Assembly (NCBI RefSeq): GCF_947255005.1
Contig: NZ_CAMYFI010000032.1
Coordinates: 1-23,848 of the forward strand
Reading direction: 5' to 3'
From: an uncultured Tessaracoccus sp.
GTDB taxonomy: Bacteria > Actinomycetota > Actinomycetes > Propionibacteriales > Propionibacteriaceae
DNA: 23,848 bases
The stretch's first letter is position 1. Each line of letters begins with the position of its first letter. Of this stretch, positions 1-6,137 are shown piece after piece. The notes beneath the pieces were generated by a model that saw only the letters and a list, made by a program, of their open reading frames with translations, was not told the DNA's origin and did no database searches. The translations under genes and the position numbers were made by a program.

Positions 1-1558
1 GTCCTGGGCTGAAGGAATGGCCAAGGGCTATGCCCTGCGAGGCGAGGATCGCACCGTCGTGGCCGTGGTGGGCGACGGGGCTCTGACGGGCGGCATGGCA
101 TGGGAAGCGCTGAATAACATCGCCGCTGAGCCGAATCTGCGCATGGTCATCGTGGTGAACGACAACGGGCGTTCGTATACCCCGACGGTGGGCGGACTTG
201 CGAATCACCTCGCAGGCTTGAGAACGAACCCTCGCTATGAACAGACGCTGTCGCTGGCGAAGCGGGTCATCAACAAGATTCCCCTCGTGGGGCGCCCCTT
301 GTACGACCTCATGCATGGGTTCAAGACAGGAGTGAAAGACGTCGTTGCGCCACAAGATCTGTTTTCGGATCTCGGTATCAAGTACACCGGCCCCATCGAT
401 GGCCACGACCTCAGCGCCCTCATCAACCATTTAGAGCAGGCGCGTCAGTTCGGTGGCCCGGTGATCGTGCACACCATCACGGTGAAGGGTAAAGGATTCA
501 AGGCTGCGGAAGAGAATGAGCAGGATCGCTTCCACGCCGTTGGGAAGATTGACGACGTCACTGGCGAGTCGCTCACGTCGTCGGTGCAAGCTACCTGGAC
601 GGACGCATTTGCGGAAGCCATGGTGCAGCTCGGGCAGCGCGACCCGCGCGTCGTCGGGATCACGGCCGCCATGCTGCATCCCACTGGGCTCGCGCGGTTT
701 GGTGCGGCGTTTCCCGATCGGATTTTCGACGTCGGCATCGCTGAGCAACACGCCCTTACGTCGGCGGCGGGCCTCGCGCGCGCAGGACTCCACCCAGTGG
801 TGGCGCTGTACTCCACCTTCCTCAATCGTGCCTATGATCAGCTGCTCATGGATGTCGCACTGCACGGGCTTGGTGTCACCATTGTGCTGGATCGCGCAGG
901 CGTCACCGGCACAGATGGCCCCAGCCACAACGGCATGTGGGACGTGGCGATGGCCGGTATCATCCCAGGGCTGCAACTCGCAGCGCCCCGTGATCAGCGC
1001 CGGCTCGAGCAGGCACTGCTCCGGGCGGTTACCGTCGACGATGCCCCCACCATCATCCGATACTCGAAGGAGAAGCTTCCCGACACCATCGTGGAGGTGG
1101 CACATCGAGGGGAAGGGGTGTCGCGTGTTGACGTGATCAGCGCAGATCGCGACGCCCGCACCCTGATTGTTGGTTATGGACAGTTCGTTGGGCTCGCTGC
1201 CCAGGCCGCGCAGCTACTTCGCGCACAGGGCGTTGGTGTCACTGTCGTGGATCCGTTGTGGGCGCTGCCCGTGAGCCCGGAGCTCGTTGGGCTCGCGAAC
1301 GAATTCGATCATGTCATTACCATCGAGGACAATCTCGTCGAGGGAGGCCTTGGCCATCGGCTGCGTTCGCGTTTGGCGGAAGCGGGCATCACCACCCCGG
1401 TGTCTTGTTTCGGCATCCCGCAGAAATTCCTGCAACATGCGAGCAGATCGCAGATCCTTGCCAAATTGGGCCTCACGCCACAGGGCATCGCGCACGCGGT
1501 GCTTCCGAAGATTGTGGATACCCTAGCCGAGGAGTTCGTCGATCAGCCCAGCCAGTAG
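1..1558 (+). CDS. dxs: 1-deoxy-D-xylulose-5-phosphate synthase, 5' end cut by window
   Basis: Cytoplasmic ThDP enzyme that condenses pyruvate and glyceraldehyde 3-phosphate to DXP, the first step of the MEP isoprenoid pathway. The reading frame is open from base 2, so the ATG at 17 is internal. About 518 residues are visible against a usual 620-640, so roughly 110-120 N-terminal residues lie outside. The ThDP/Mg motif GDGALTGG with the downstream NDN is near the visible start. The Pyr-domain motif DVGIAEQHA contains the glutamate that activates ThDP. It is followed by the typical GVTGTDGPSHNGMWD segment and a transketolase C-terminal domain ending in the FLQHASR region. No frameshift is seen. 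The last 36 bases overlap the end of the convergent RNase D gene. Identification is very secure because all three domains read in order. Confidence 0.97.
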   Translation, partial: SWAEGMAKGYALRGEDRTVVAVVGDGALTGGMAWEALNNIAAEPNLRMVIVVNDNGRSYTPTVGGLANHLAGLRTNPRYEQTLSLAKRVINKIPLVGRPLYDLMHGFKTGVKDVVAPQDLFSDLGIKYTGPIDGHDLSALINHLEQARQFGGPVIVHTITVKGKGFKAAEENEQDRFHAVGKIDDVTGESLTSSVQATWTDAFAEAMVQLGQRDPRVVGITAAMLHPTGLARFGAAFPDRIFDVGIAEQHALTSAAGLARAGLHPVVALYSTFLNRAYDQLLMDVALHGLGVTIVLDRAGVTGTDGPSHNGMWDVAMAGIIPGLQLAAPRDQRRLEQALLRAVTVDDAPTIIRYSKEKLPDTIVEVAHRGEGVSRVDVISADRDARTLIVGYGQFVGLAAQAAQLLRAQGVGVTVVDPLWALPVSPELVGLANEFDHVITIEDNLVEGGLGHRLRSRLAEAGITTPVSCFGIPQKFLQHASRSQILAKLGLTPQGIAHAVLPKIVDTLAEEFVDQPSQ

Positions 1559-2716
1559 ATCTGCTTGCCAGGGGCGCATACCTGCCTCCAGCAGGTCGCT
1601 TTGGCTGGGGACACCCTCCCAGATAGCGCGCCGCAAGGCGGCTGGTGGGGCCAGCAGGCTGGCCTGAATGCCGATTTCACAGGCAAAATCATCAATGGCC
1701 GGACGGGCGACGCGCCACCGTTCGGCTGCTTCTCCGTCGACGCGTTCCCACGTTTTGGGGTGCGGAATGCTGCCAGGCATGTGGAAGCGTTTCGGCGGGT
1801 ATTCGTTCGCGCTGAGCGCGTTGAAGCGCTCGACTGCGTTGGCCCAGCGGGTGAAGTAACGGCGCCCGGGATGTTTGGTGAACCCCTCAAATCGTCGCAG
1901 TGTATCGGGAGTAACAACGCGATCCTTGCCCGCAGCAACGCCGGCATCGACGAGCGCCGCATCGGGAAGGATATGCGTGGGAGGACGATCGCGATGCTGG
2001 GCGATCTCGTCGCGTTCATGCCACAACTCGCGAACGAGGGCCAAGCCACGCGGGTAGCGCACAGCGGTGATGTGGGACGTCTTCCGCCACGGATCCACGC
2101 GAGCCTCCGGCGCCTTCGCGAAGGCGCCGAGCTCCCACTGGAACTCCTGCTCCGCCCATTCACGGCGGTGCGCCTCGCGCAGCTGCGCGTCAAGTGTGCC
2201 ACGCAGCTCGGCCAGGAAGTCCACATCCAGCGCGGCGTAGGTGAGCCAAGATTGCTTGAGGGGCCTCATCGCCCAGTTGACGGACGAGTGGGCCTTCCGC
2301 AGTTCGATGCCGAGCTCTGCCGCGAGGATCGCACCTAGCGCAACGCTGGGTTTGCCAAGCAGCCGAGCGGCAAGCTCCGTGTCGAAGAGACGCTCAGGTA
2401 CGACACCACAATCGAACATCGACGGCAGATCCTGCGACGCGGCATGGATTATCCATTCTTCGTTGTCAGCGCATTCGACAAGTTCGGCCAGCTGGGTGTT
2501 GTCGAAGCAAGTTGGATCGATGAGCCACGTGCCCGCCTCACCTCGCCGGATCTGCAGCAAGTAGGCGCATGGCCAATAGCGGTACCCATGGGCGCGCTCC
2601 ACGTCGAAACCGACGGGTCCACTCGCGCGGGCAAGTGAGTCGAGGCACCGGCTGAGGGCTTCGTCATCTGCGACGACGGGACGCAGCGGCTCTCGGGGTT
2701 CGTCGACGAGTGTCAT
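1523..2716 (-). CDS. rnd: Ribonuclease D (DEDD exonuclease with HRDC domain)
   Basis: A 397-residue 3'-5' exoribonuclease of the RNase D family, which trims tRNA and other stable RNA precursors in the cytoplasm. The DEDDy active site is complete: Asp38 and Glu40 in FDVERAHGY (Exo I), Asp96 in AASQDL (Exo II), and Tyr160/Asp164 in TYAALDVDF (Exo III). An HRDC-type helical region follows at about residues 210-300, with a further C-terminal helical part. The ATG shares an ATGA overlap with the upstream DUF3000 gene, so the two are translationally coupled. A DUF3000-RNase D pairing is common in actinobacteria. The 3' end runs 36 bases into dxs on the other strand. Confidence 0.93.
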   Translation of the reverse strand: MTLVDEPREPLRPVVADDEALSRCLDSLARASGPVGFDVERAHGYRYWPCAYLLQIRRGEAGTWLIDPTCFDNTQLAELVECADNEEWIIHAASQDLPSMFDCGVVPERLFDTELAARLLGKPSVALGAILAAELGIELRKAHSSVNWAMRPLKQSWLTYAALDVDFLAELRGTLDAQLREAHRREWAEQEFQWELGAFAKAPEARVDPWRKTSHITAVRYPRGLALVRELWHERDEIAQHRDRPPTHILPDAALVDAGVAAGKDRVVTPDTLRRFEGFTKHPGRRYFTRWANAVERFNALSANEYPPKRFHMPGSIPHPKTWERVDGEAAERWRVARPAIDDFACEIGIQASLLAPPAALRRAIWEGVPSQSDLLEAGMRPWQADLLAGLIDELLG

Positions 2717-3285
2717 CGGGTTCTCAGTGGCGAGATGCCGGCCGGTAGTGGAGGTTCGCCGGCCACCAGTCCTAGGAGGTCTTGCCAGGCGAAGAGGTGG
2801 CTGGTCAGTGGATGTTGCGCGTCAAGGAACGGTGTCCACGAGGAGCGAAGTTCAACCTCGGCGCGATCTGGCTCATCGGCCATTTCCCCAAACGACCTCC
2901 CATACGAGGCCGTCACGGTGCCGGCGAGGAGGGACGCATCGCAGTCGTTGTCCTCGAGAGCCTCGGTGAGCCAGGCCCAGGAAATATCGGGGAGGAGCGG
3001 ATCTGCCGCCATTTCGAGATCAACCTCTGAGCGAACGTACGACACGAGACGAAACGTACCTTGCCAGGCTTCATTTCCGGCGGGATCATGCAGCAGAATC
3101 AGCCGCCCAGAACTGACGGCGTCGTTGCCGACGCTCAGCTTGCCCGCGATCGCCAGGGAATGAGGGGCGATGCGTTGGGGCGAGCCGATCTCGTCGATAC
3201 TCAGCTCGTGTCGCCATTGCATGCGACGAAACTCCTCTACGGCGCGATGAAACGCATCCGGGGCGAGCTTCGTAACCTTCGACAC
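2713..3285 (-). CDS. DUF3000 family protein
   Basis: A 190-residue protein recognised as the actinobacterial DUF3000 family from its N-terminal helix (AVEEFRRMQWR) and the following IAPHSLAIA segment. No biochemical function is established for the family. There is no signal peptide or membrane segment, so it is probably cytoplasmic. It is acidic, with many Asp and Glu around residues 90-150. The start is a GTG (reverse strand, 3283-3285) with only a weak ribosome binding site. The stop overlaps the rnd start as ATGA. The conserved coupling to RNase D suggests a link to RNA processing, but that is inference from position only. Confidence 0.82.
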   Translation of the reverse strand: MSKVTKLAPDAFHRAVEEFRRMQWRHELSIDEIGSPQRIAPHSLAIAGKLSVGNDAVSSGRLILLHDPAGNEAWQGTFRLVSYVRSEVDLEMAADPLLPDISWAWLTEALEDNDCDASLLAGTVTASYGRSFGEMADEPDRAEVELRSSWTPFLDAQHPLTSHLFAWQDLLGLVAGEPPLPAGISPLRTR

Positions 3286-3309
3286 GCAGGCGACTCTACG
3301 TGCCGAGGC

Positions 3310-3337
3310 TTCGCGACGTGGCTTGCCACGCCGCGAA
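3310..3337 (-). terminator. Hairpin between msrB and the DUF3000 gene
   Basis: A near-perfect stem: TTCGCG, one mismatch, CGTGGC, a TT loop, GCCACG, one mismatch, CGCGAA. It lies 5 bases past the msrB stop and 24 bases before the DUF3000 GTG. There is no T-tract, as is common for actinobacterial terminators. It could end msrB transcription or act as a leader hairpin for the DUF3000-rnd pair. Confidence 0.55.
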
Positions 3338-3342
3338 ACGTG

Positions 3343-3759
3343 TCACTTCGGTTCGAGAGTGAGGCAGACGGAGTTGATGCAGTAGCGCAGATCCGTTGGG
3401 GTGTCGTAGCCCTCGCCTTCGAACACATGGCCGAGGTGGGAATCGCAATTCGCGCACCGTACCTCCACTCGAGGGCGGCCCGGAATGCTGTGATCTTTGA
3501 GGTAGCGTACTCTGTCTTGCGCCAGCGGTGAGAAGAAGCTGGGCCATCCGCAGTGGGAATGAAACTTTTCGCTGCTCGTAAACAGCTCCGCACCGCACGC
3601 TCGGCACGAGTATGTGCCTTCGGTTTCCGTATCTGTGTACACGCCAGTGAAAGCCCGCTCCGTGGCTGACTGGCGCAGCACTTGGTACTCCAGTTCGCTC
3701 AGGCGCTCACGCCACTGCTCATCGGGTAACTGAAACGGTGCGATGTACGGCTCGCTCAT
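3343..3759 (-). CDS. msrB: Peptide-methionine (R)-S-oxide reductase MsrB
   Basis: A 138-residue cytoplasmic repair enzyme that reduces methionine R-sulfoxide in proteins. The structural zinc site is intact as two CxxC pairs, Cys52/Cys55 (CRAC) and Cys102/Cys105 (CANC). The GWPSF segment is at residues 71-75. The catalytic cysteine is Cys127 in RYCINS. Cys70 just before GWPSF, or Cys132, could be the resolving cysteine. The length is normal for a free-standing MsrB, and no MsrA is fused. It begins 15 bases after the stop of the CbiX-like gene, so the two may share a transcript. The ribosome binding site is weak. Confidence 0.95.
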   Translation of the reverse strand: MSEPYIAPFQLPDEQWRERLSELEYQVLRQSATERAFTGVYTDTETEGTYSCRACGAELFTSSEKFHSHCGWPSFFSPLAQDRVRYLKDHSIPGRPRVEVRCANCDSHLGHVFEGEGYDTPTDLRYCINSVCLTLEPK

Positions 3760-3774
3760 GGTGAGCAGTGTAGT

Positions 3775-4575
3775 TCAGCGACCAAAGCTCTCGCGGGGGC
3801 TGAGGAAATGGTAGTCGTCGTCCACGGTGACGGGCTGAGGGCTGCCGTCGAGCAACTCCATAGCCCCAAACGCATATCTCGCCAGGATGAGCTGGCTGAG
3901 GTGTCGGCTGCCGCTGATGGGGGCGGTGACCGCGAGGGCTCCTGCCTGCTGGGCGCCGAGGGCGTGGGCGCGGTACGAGGGGCCGGGCGAGAGGAATGCT
4001 CCACCGACGGCGATGTATCGACGTCCTTGCGCGCGTAGCGCGTGGACCGCCGCGGCGGTGGCCGCACCGTCGCCTTCCTCAATGGCGAGTTGTACGGGCA
4101 GGCGGTGGTGGGCTGACCATTGGCGAGCACGTCGGGCGAGCAGCGCTGACCCGCGCGCATCTCCACCGATACGTCCGACGAGCACAAGTCCGTCGAGTTC
4201 CAACGCTGAGCGACGCTGGAGGGCGTCGCGAACCAGTTCGTCTAAGATGTTGAGTAGCTCGGATGCGGGGCCGATCGGGCGCGACACGACGGCGCGAATA
4301 CCAGCCGCCTCCAGCGCTACGGCCGCACCGTCGAGTTCACTGGCGTACGACGTTGCTGAGCGGAGGTCGAGTGGCACGAGCACCGCCTCCTCGACGCGCT
4401 CGTCAAGGAGCCGGCGGAGTACAACGTCCAGGGTGGGGTGGGCGCCCAGCTCTACGAAATGGATGTTGAGGTCGGGACGACGCGAACGCAACCGCGACTC
4501 GATGGTGTGGAACGCCTCGCTGACTTCGGGGAAACCGGAGGTGGTGTCGGCGAGGATGACTGCGGGTGCTGCCAT
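3775..4575 (-). CDS. CbiX/SirB-like protein without chelatase histidines
   Basis: A 266-residue protein with the two-repeat layout of sirohydrochlorin/cobalt chelatases. Repeat one is at residues 1-125 with VPLDLRSATSYASEL where chelatases have VPLFL..YH. Repeat two is at about 128-250 with IAVGGAFLSPGPSYRAH. The N-terminal HGSRD-type motif that carries the metal-binding histidine is replaced by ADTTSGFPE, and the second histidine (YH) is also absent. Fold membership is inferred from pattern, but loss of both key histidines makes chelatase activity unlikely. A strong TAGGAGG ribosome binding site precedes the ATG. No sirohaem or cobalamin genes are nearby; msrB lies downstream and a tRNA gene upstream. 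It may be a repurposed scaffold or ligand-binding protein. Confidence 0.7.
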   Translation of the reverse strand: MAAPAVILADTTSGFPEVSEAFHTIESRLRSRRPDLNIHFVELGAHPTLDVVLRRLLDERVEEAVLVPLDLRSATSYASELDGAAVALEAAGIRAVVSRPIGPASELLNILDELVRDALQRRSALELDGLVLVGRIGGDARGSALLARRARQWSAHHRLPVQLAIEEGDGAATAAAVHALRAQGRRYIAVGGAFLSPGPSYRAHALGAQQAGALAVTAPISGSRHLSQLILARYAFGAMELLDGSPQPVTVDDDYHFLSPRESFGR

Positions 4576-4580
4576 CTCCG

Positions 4581-4587
4581 CCTCCTA
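4581..4587 (-). promoter_or_regulatory. Ribosome binding site of the CbiX-like gene
   Basis: Reads TAGGAGG on the minus strand, five bases before the ATG at 4575. It fixes that start and is one of the strongest Shine-Dalgarno matches in the window. Confidence 0.75.
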
Positions 4588-4601
4588 CCACGCGCTCACT
4601 A

Positions 4602-4676
4602 TGGTGGGTGATGGCGGGTTCGAACCGCCGACCTCTTCGGTGTGAACGAAGCGCGCTACCACTGCGCCAATCACCC
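4602..4676 (-). tRNA. tRNA-Val (anticodon CAC)
   Basis: Reverse strand folds as a cloverleaf. The acceptor stem is GGGTGAT/ATCACCC. The anticodon stem is CTTCG/CGAAG around the loop TTCACAC, giving CAC, which reads GUG valine codons. The T arm contains GGTTCGAACC. The 3' CCA is encoded (4602-4604) after discriminator A. The mature body without CCA is 4605-4676, 72 nt. It is transcribed away from the Gly-Cys-Val cluster. Confidence 0.97.
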
Positions 4677-4687
4677 AGCGACGGTTC

Positions 4688-4714
4688 ACTTTAGCGCATT
4701 TTCGGCCATGTCTA
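4688..4714 (-). promoter_or_regulatory. Possible promoter of tRNA-Val(CAC)
   Basis: On the minus strand TAGACA (4709-4714) and TAAAGT (4688-4693) are separated by 15 bases. The -10-like box ends 11 bases before the tRNA. Spacing is short for a sigma-70 promoter, so this is tentative. Confidence 0.4.
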
Positions 4715-4797
4715 CCATTTGGCCCCCCGATGGGCGTGGTGGAGCGCCGGTCGAGGGCCGCGATGCGCCCCAAATTCTGGCCGAGTTGGCCAACGAT

Positions 4798-4827
4798 TTG
4801 TGTTTCGCGAAAAGGGTGCGCTAGTGT
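4798..4827 (+). promoter_or_regulatory. Probable promoter of the tRNA-Gly-Cys-Val cluster
   Basis: TTGTGT (4798-4803) and TAGTGT (4822-4827) with an 18-base spacer, about 40 bases before tRNA-Gly. The -10 fits the actinobacterial TAnnnT pattern. It sits back to back with the promoter of the minus-strand tRNA-Val. Confidence 0.5.
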
Positions 4828-4868
4828 TCTCAACGCGTCAGGGACGCAGATGTGTTTCTGGATTGCAT

Positions 4869-4941
4869 GCGGACGTGGCTCAGTTGGTAGAGCATCACCT
4901 TGCCAAGGTGAGGGTCGCGAGTTCGAATCTCGTCGTCCGCT
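4869..4941 (+). tRNA. tRNA-Gly (anticodon GCC)
   Basis: A 73-nt cloverleaf with acceptor stem GCGGACG/CGTCCGC and discriminator T. The anticodon stem CACCT/AGGTG encloses TGCCA, giving GCC for GGC/GGU codons. The T arm has GAGTTCGAATCTC. The 3' CCA is not encoded (CGG follows), so CCA must be added after transcription. Confidence 0.97.
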
Positions 4942-4986
4942 CGGAGAAGTCTCTCCCAATCCCCAAGGGGGAGGGCCTCCATCGGT

Positions 4987-5057
4987 GGTGGAGTGGCCGA
5001 GAGGCGAGGCAACGGACTGCAAATCCGTGTACACGGGTTCAAATCCCGTCTCCACCT
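4987..5057 (+). tRNA. tRNA-Cys (anticodon GCA)
   Basis: A 71-nt cloverleaf with acceptor stem GGTGGAG/CTCCACC and discriminator T. The anticodon stem ACGGA/TCCGT surrounds CTGCAAA, giving GCA for cysteine codons. The T arm is ACGGGTTCAAATCCCGT. No CCA is encoded. Its 3' end is one base away from the next tRNA. Confidence 0.97.
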
Positions 5058-5058
5058 C

Positions 5059-5133
5059 GGGCGGTTGGCGCAGCGGTAGCGCGCTTCCTTGACACGGAAG
5101 AGGTCGCCGGTTCAAACCCGGCATCGCCCACCA
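5059..5133 (+). tRNA. tRNA-Val (anticodon GAC)
   Basis: Cloverleaf with acceptor stem GGGCGGT/ATCGCCC (one G-T pair) and discriminator A. CCA is encoded at 5131-5133. The anticodon stem CTTCC/GGAAG surrounds TTGACAC, giving GAC for GUC/GUU codons. The body 5059-5130 is 72 nt. It is closely similar to the minus-strand tRNA-Val(CAC), so the two probably arose by duplication. Confidence 0.97.
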
Positions 5134-5225
5134 GGCTGCGCTCGAGGTTCGCACCGTGGCGTTCGCTGTGGGTTACCGCACAAGCCTGCCTGTGTGACGG
5201 GCGCGACAGGGGGAGGGAATCGTTC

Positions 5226-5768
5226 ATGTCACACCAGCCGTTGCTGCTGCTCGACGTCGACGGAGTGCTTAATCTTCAAGTACCCGCATCCATGCGTGAG
5301 CATGCCAAGCACGAGTTCGATGTGGTGCGGACGGTTCCAGACACCGATCTGCGCGTGTGGGTCGGGCGTTACGGGCCGTACTCGATTCACTGGCGTGAGA
5401 ATATCGCCGACGTCGTCAAGCCGCTCACCGACGTGTTCCGAATCGTTTGGTGCACCACCTGGCAGGACGCAGCAAACCCATTCTGGCTACCCAAACTTCG
5501 CCTCCTGGGGACGCTTCCGGTCATTCCATTGGAATGGGAGCCCACCACCGATGGCACCTGCTGGAAAACTTCCCAGGTGGCTGCTTGGTTGGAGAAGCAT
5601 GGCGGGGTAGACCCTGTCGGAGTGTGGTTCGATGACGACGTCTCCGTGCGTGATCAAGAAAGCCTGCCGGAGGGGGTGCTCCCCATCCCCGTCGATCCTC
5701 GCACTGGTCTGACCGACGGCCTTGTGGCGCAGGCGCTCGCTCATGTTGGTGCCATCACTGCCGAATAA
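5226..5768 (+). CDS. Small HAD-superfamily hydrolase
   Basis: A 180-residue protein with HAD signatures. LLLDVDGVLN gives the nucleophile Asp10 and Asp12 (motif I). IVWCTTW at 73-79 supplies the motif II Thr. Lys114 may be motif III. VWFDDDVS at 133-140 gives the acidic motif IV. There is no cap domain of notable size, so the substrate is probably a macromolecule or phosphoester with open access; the substrate is not known. HAD domains of this compact type are found in some RNA-repair proteins, and the neighbouring tRNAs make that thought attractive, but the link is speculative. The start at 5226 follows GGGGGAGGG; the frame is open further upstream only because it runs through the tRNA genes. 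Confidence 0.75.
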   Translation: MSHQPLLLLDVDGVLNLQVPASMREHAKHEFDVVRTVPDTDLRVWVGRYGPYSIHWRENIADVVKPLTDVFRIVWCTTWQDAANPFWLPKLRLLGTLPVIPLEWEPTTDGTCWKTSQVAAWLEKHGGVDPVGVWFDDDVSVRDQESLPEGVLPIPVDPRTGLTDGLVAQALAHVGAITAE

Positions 5769-5773
5769 TCTTC

Positions 5774-5794
5774 GTCGCGTCTACCGTACGCGAC
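5774..5794 (+). promoter_or_regulatory. Inverted repeat in the promoter of the GNAT gene
   Basis: GTCGCGT, seven bases, then ACGCGAC: a perfect 7-bp dyad starting 5 bases after the HAD gene stop. It fills the gap between a -35-like TTCGTC (5771-5776) and a -10-like TAGGGT (5795-5800). It may be an operator for the next gene or a small terminator hairpin for the HAD gene. Confidence 0.45.
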
Positions 5795-5806
5795 TAGGGT
5801 GAAGCC

Positions 5807-6082
5807 ATGGATATCACGAAGAACGAGGCCCGATCTCGCTATGAGATGCAGCTCGACGGTAAGACCGTCGGTGTGATCGACTACATCGTCGAGGGTGACG
5901 TCGTGGATCTCCCACACACAGGCGTAGAACCCGCGCACGAGGGCAAAGGATACGCAGGGAAGCTGGCGCACTTCGCGCTGGAAGACATCCGGGCCCAGGG
6001 AAGGCGCGTGCAGCCGACCTGCCCGTACATCGCGAACTACATCGATAAGCACCCGCAGTACAACGCACTGCTGGCGGAATAG
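5807..6082 (+). CDS. Small GNAT-fold N-acetyltransferase (YjdJ type)
   Basis: A 91-residue protein matching the minimal acetyl-CoA-binding GNAT family. The acceptor-binding beta strands are at 10-35, the acetyl-CoA loop is GKGYAGKL at about 47-54, and the family's closing pattern CPYIANYIDKHPQY is near the C terminus. It is too short for a full GNAT domain but normal for this subfamily. The acetylated substrate is unknown. No Shine-Dalgarno is seen. The ATG lies six bases after a -10-like TAGGGT, which fits a leaderless mRNA, common in actinobacteria. It is separated from thrS by 55 bases and is probably its own transcript. Confidence 0.82.
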   Translation: MDITKNEARSRYEMQLDGKTVGVIDYIVEGDVVDLPHTGVEPAHEGKGYAGKLAHFALEDIRAQGRRVQPTCPYIANYIDKHPQYNALLAE

Positions 6083-6094
6083 GGCACAATAGCG

Positions 6095-6111
6095 GTTGGC
6101 ATAGCGCCAAC
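6095..6111 (+). other. Small hairpin in the thrS leader
   Basis: GTTGGC, five bases, then GCCAAC, 26 bases before the thrS ATG. There is no T-run and no T-box features are recognisable. It may influence thrS translation or mRNA stability, but it could be chance. Confidence 0.3.
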
Positions 6112-6137
6112 GACGAACGGATACCGAGGAGAGCATC

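Noticed and set aside
4719..5225. N-terminal extension of the HAD protein
   Set aside because: The frame is open only because it runs through three tRNA genes. The ATG at 5226 has a good ribosome binding site and directly precedes the HAD motif I.
6083..6137. T-box or other riboswitch before thrS
   Set aside because: The gap is only 55 bases and has just a 6-bp hairpin, far too small for a T-box.
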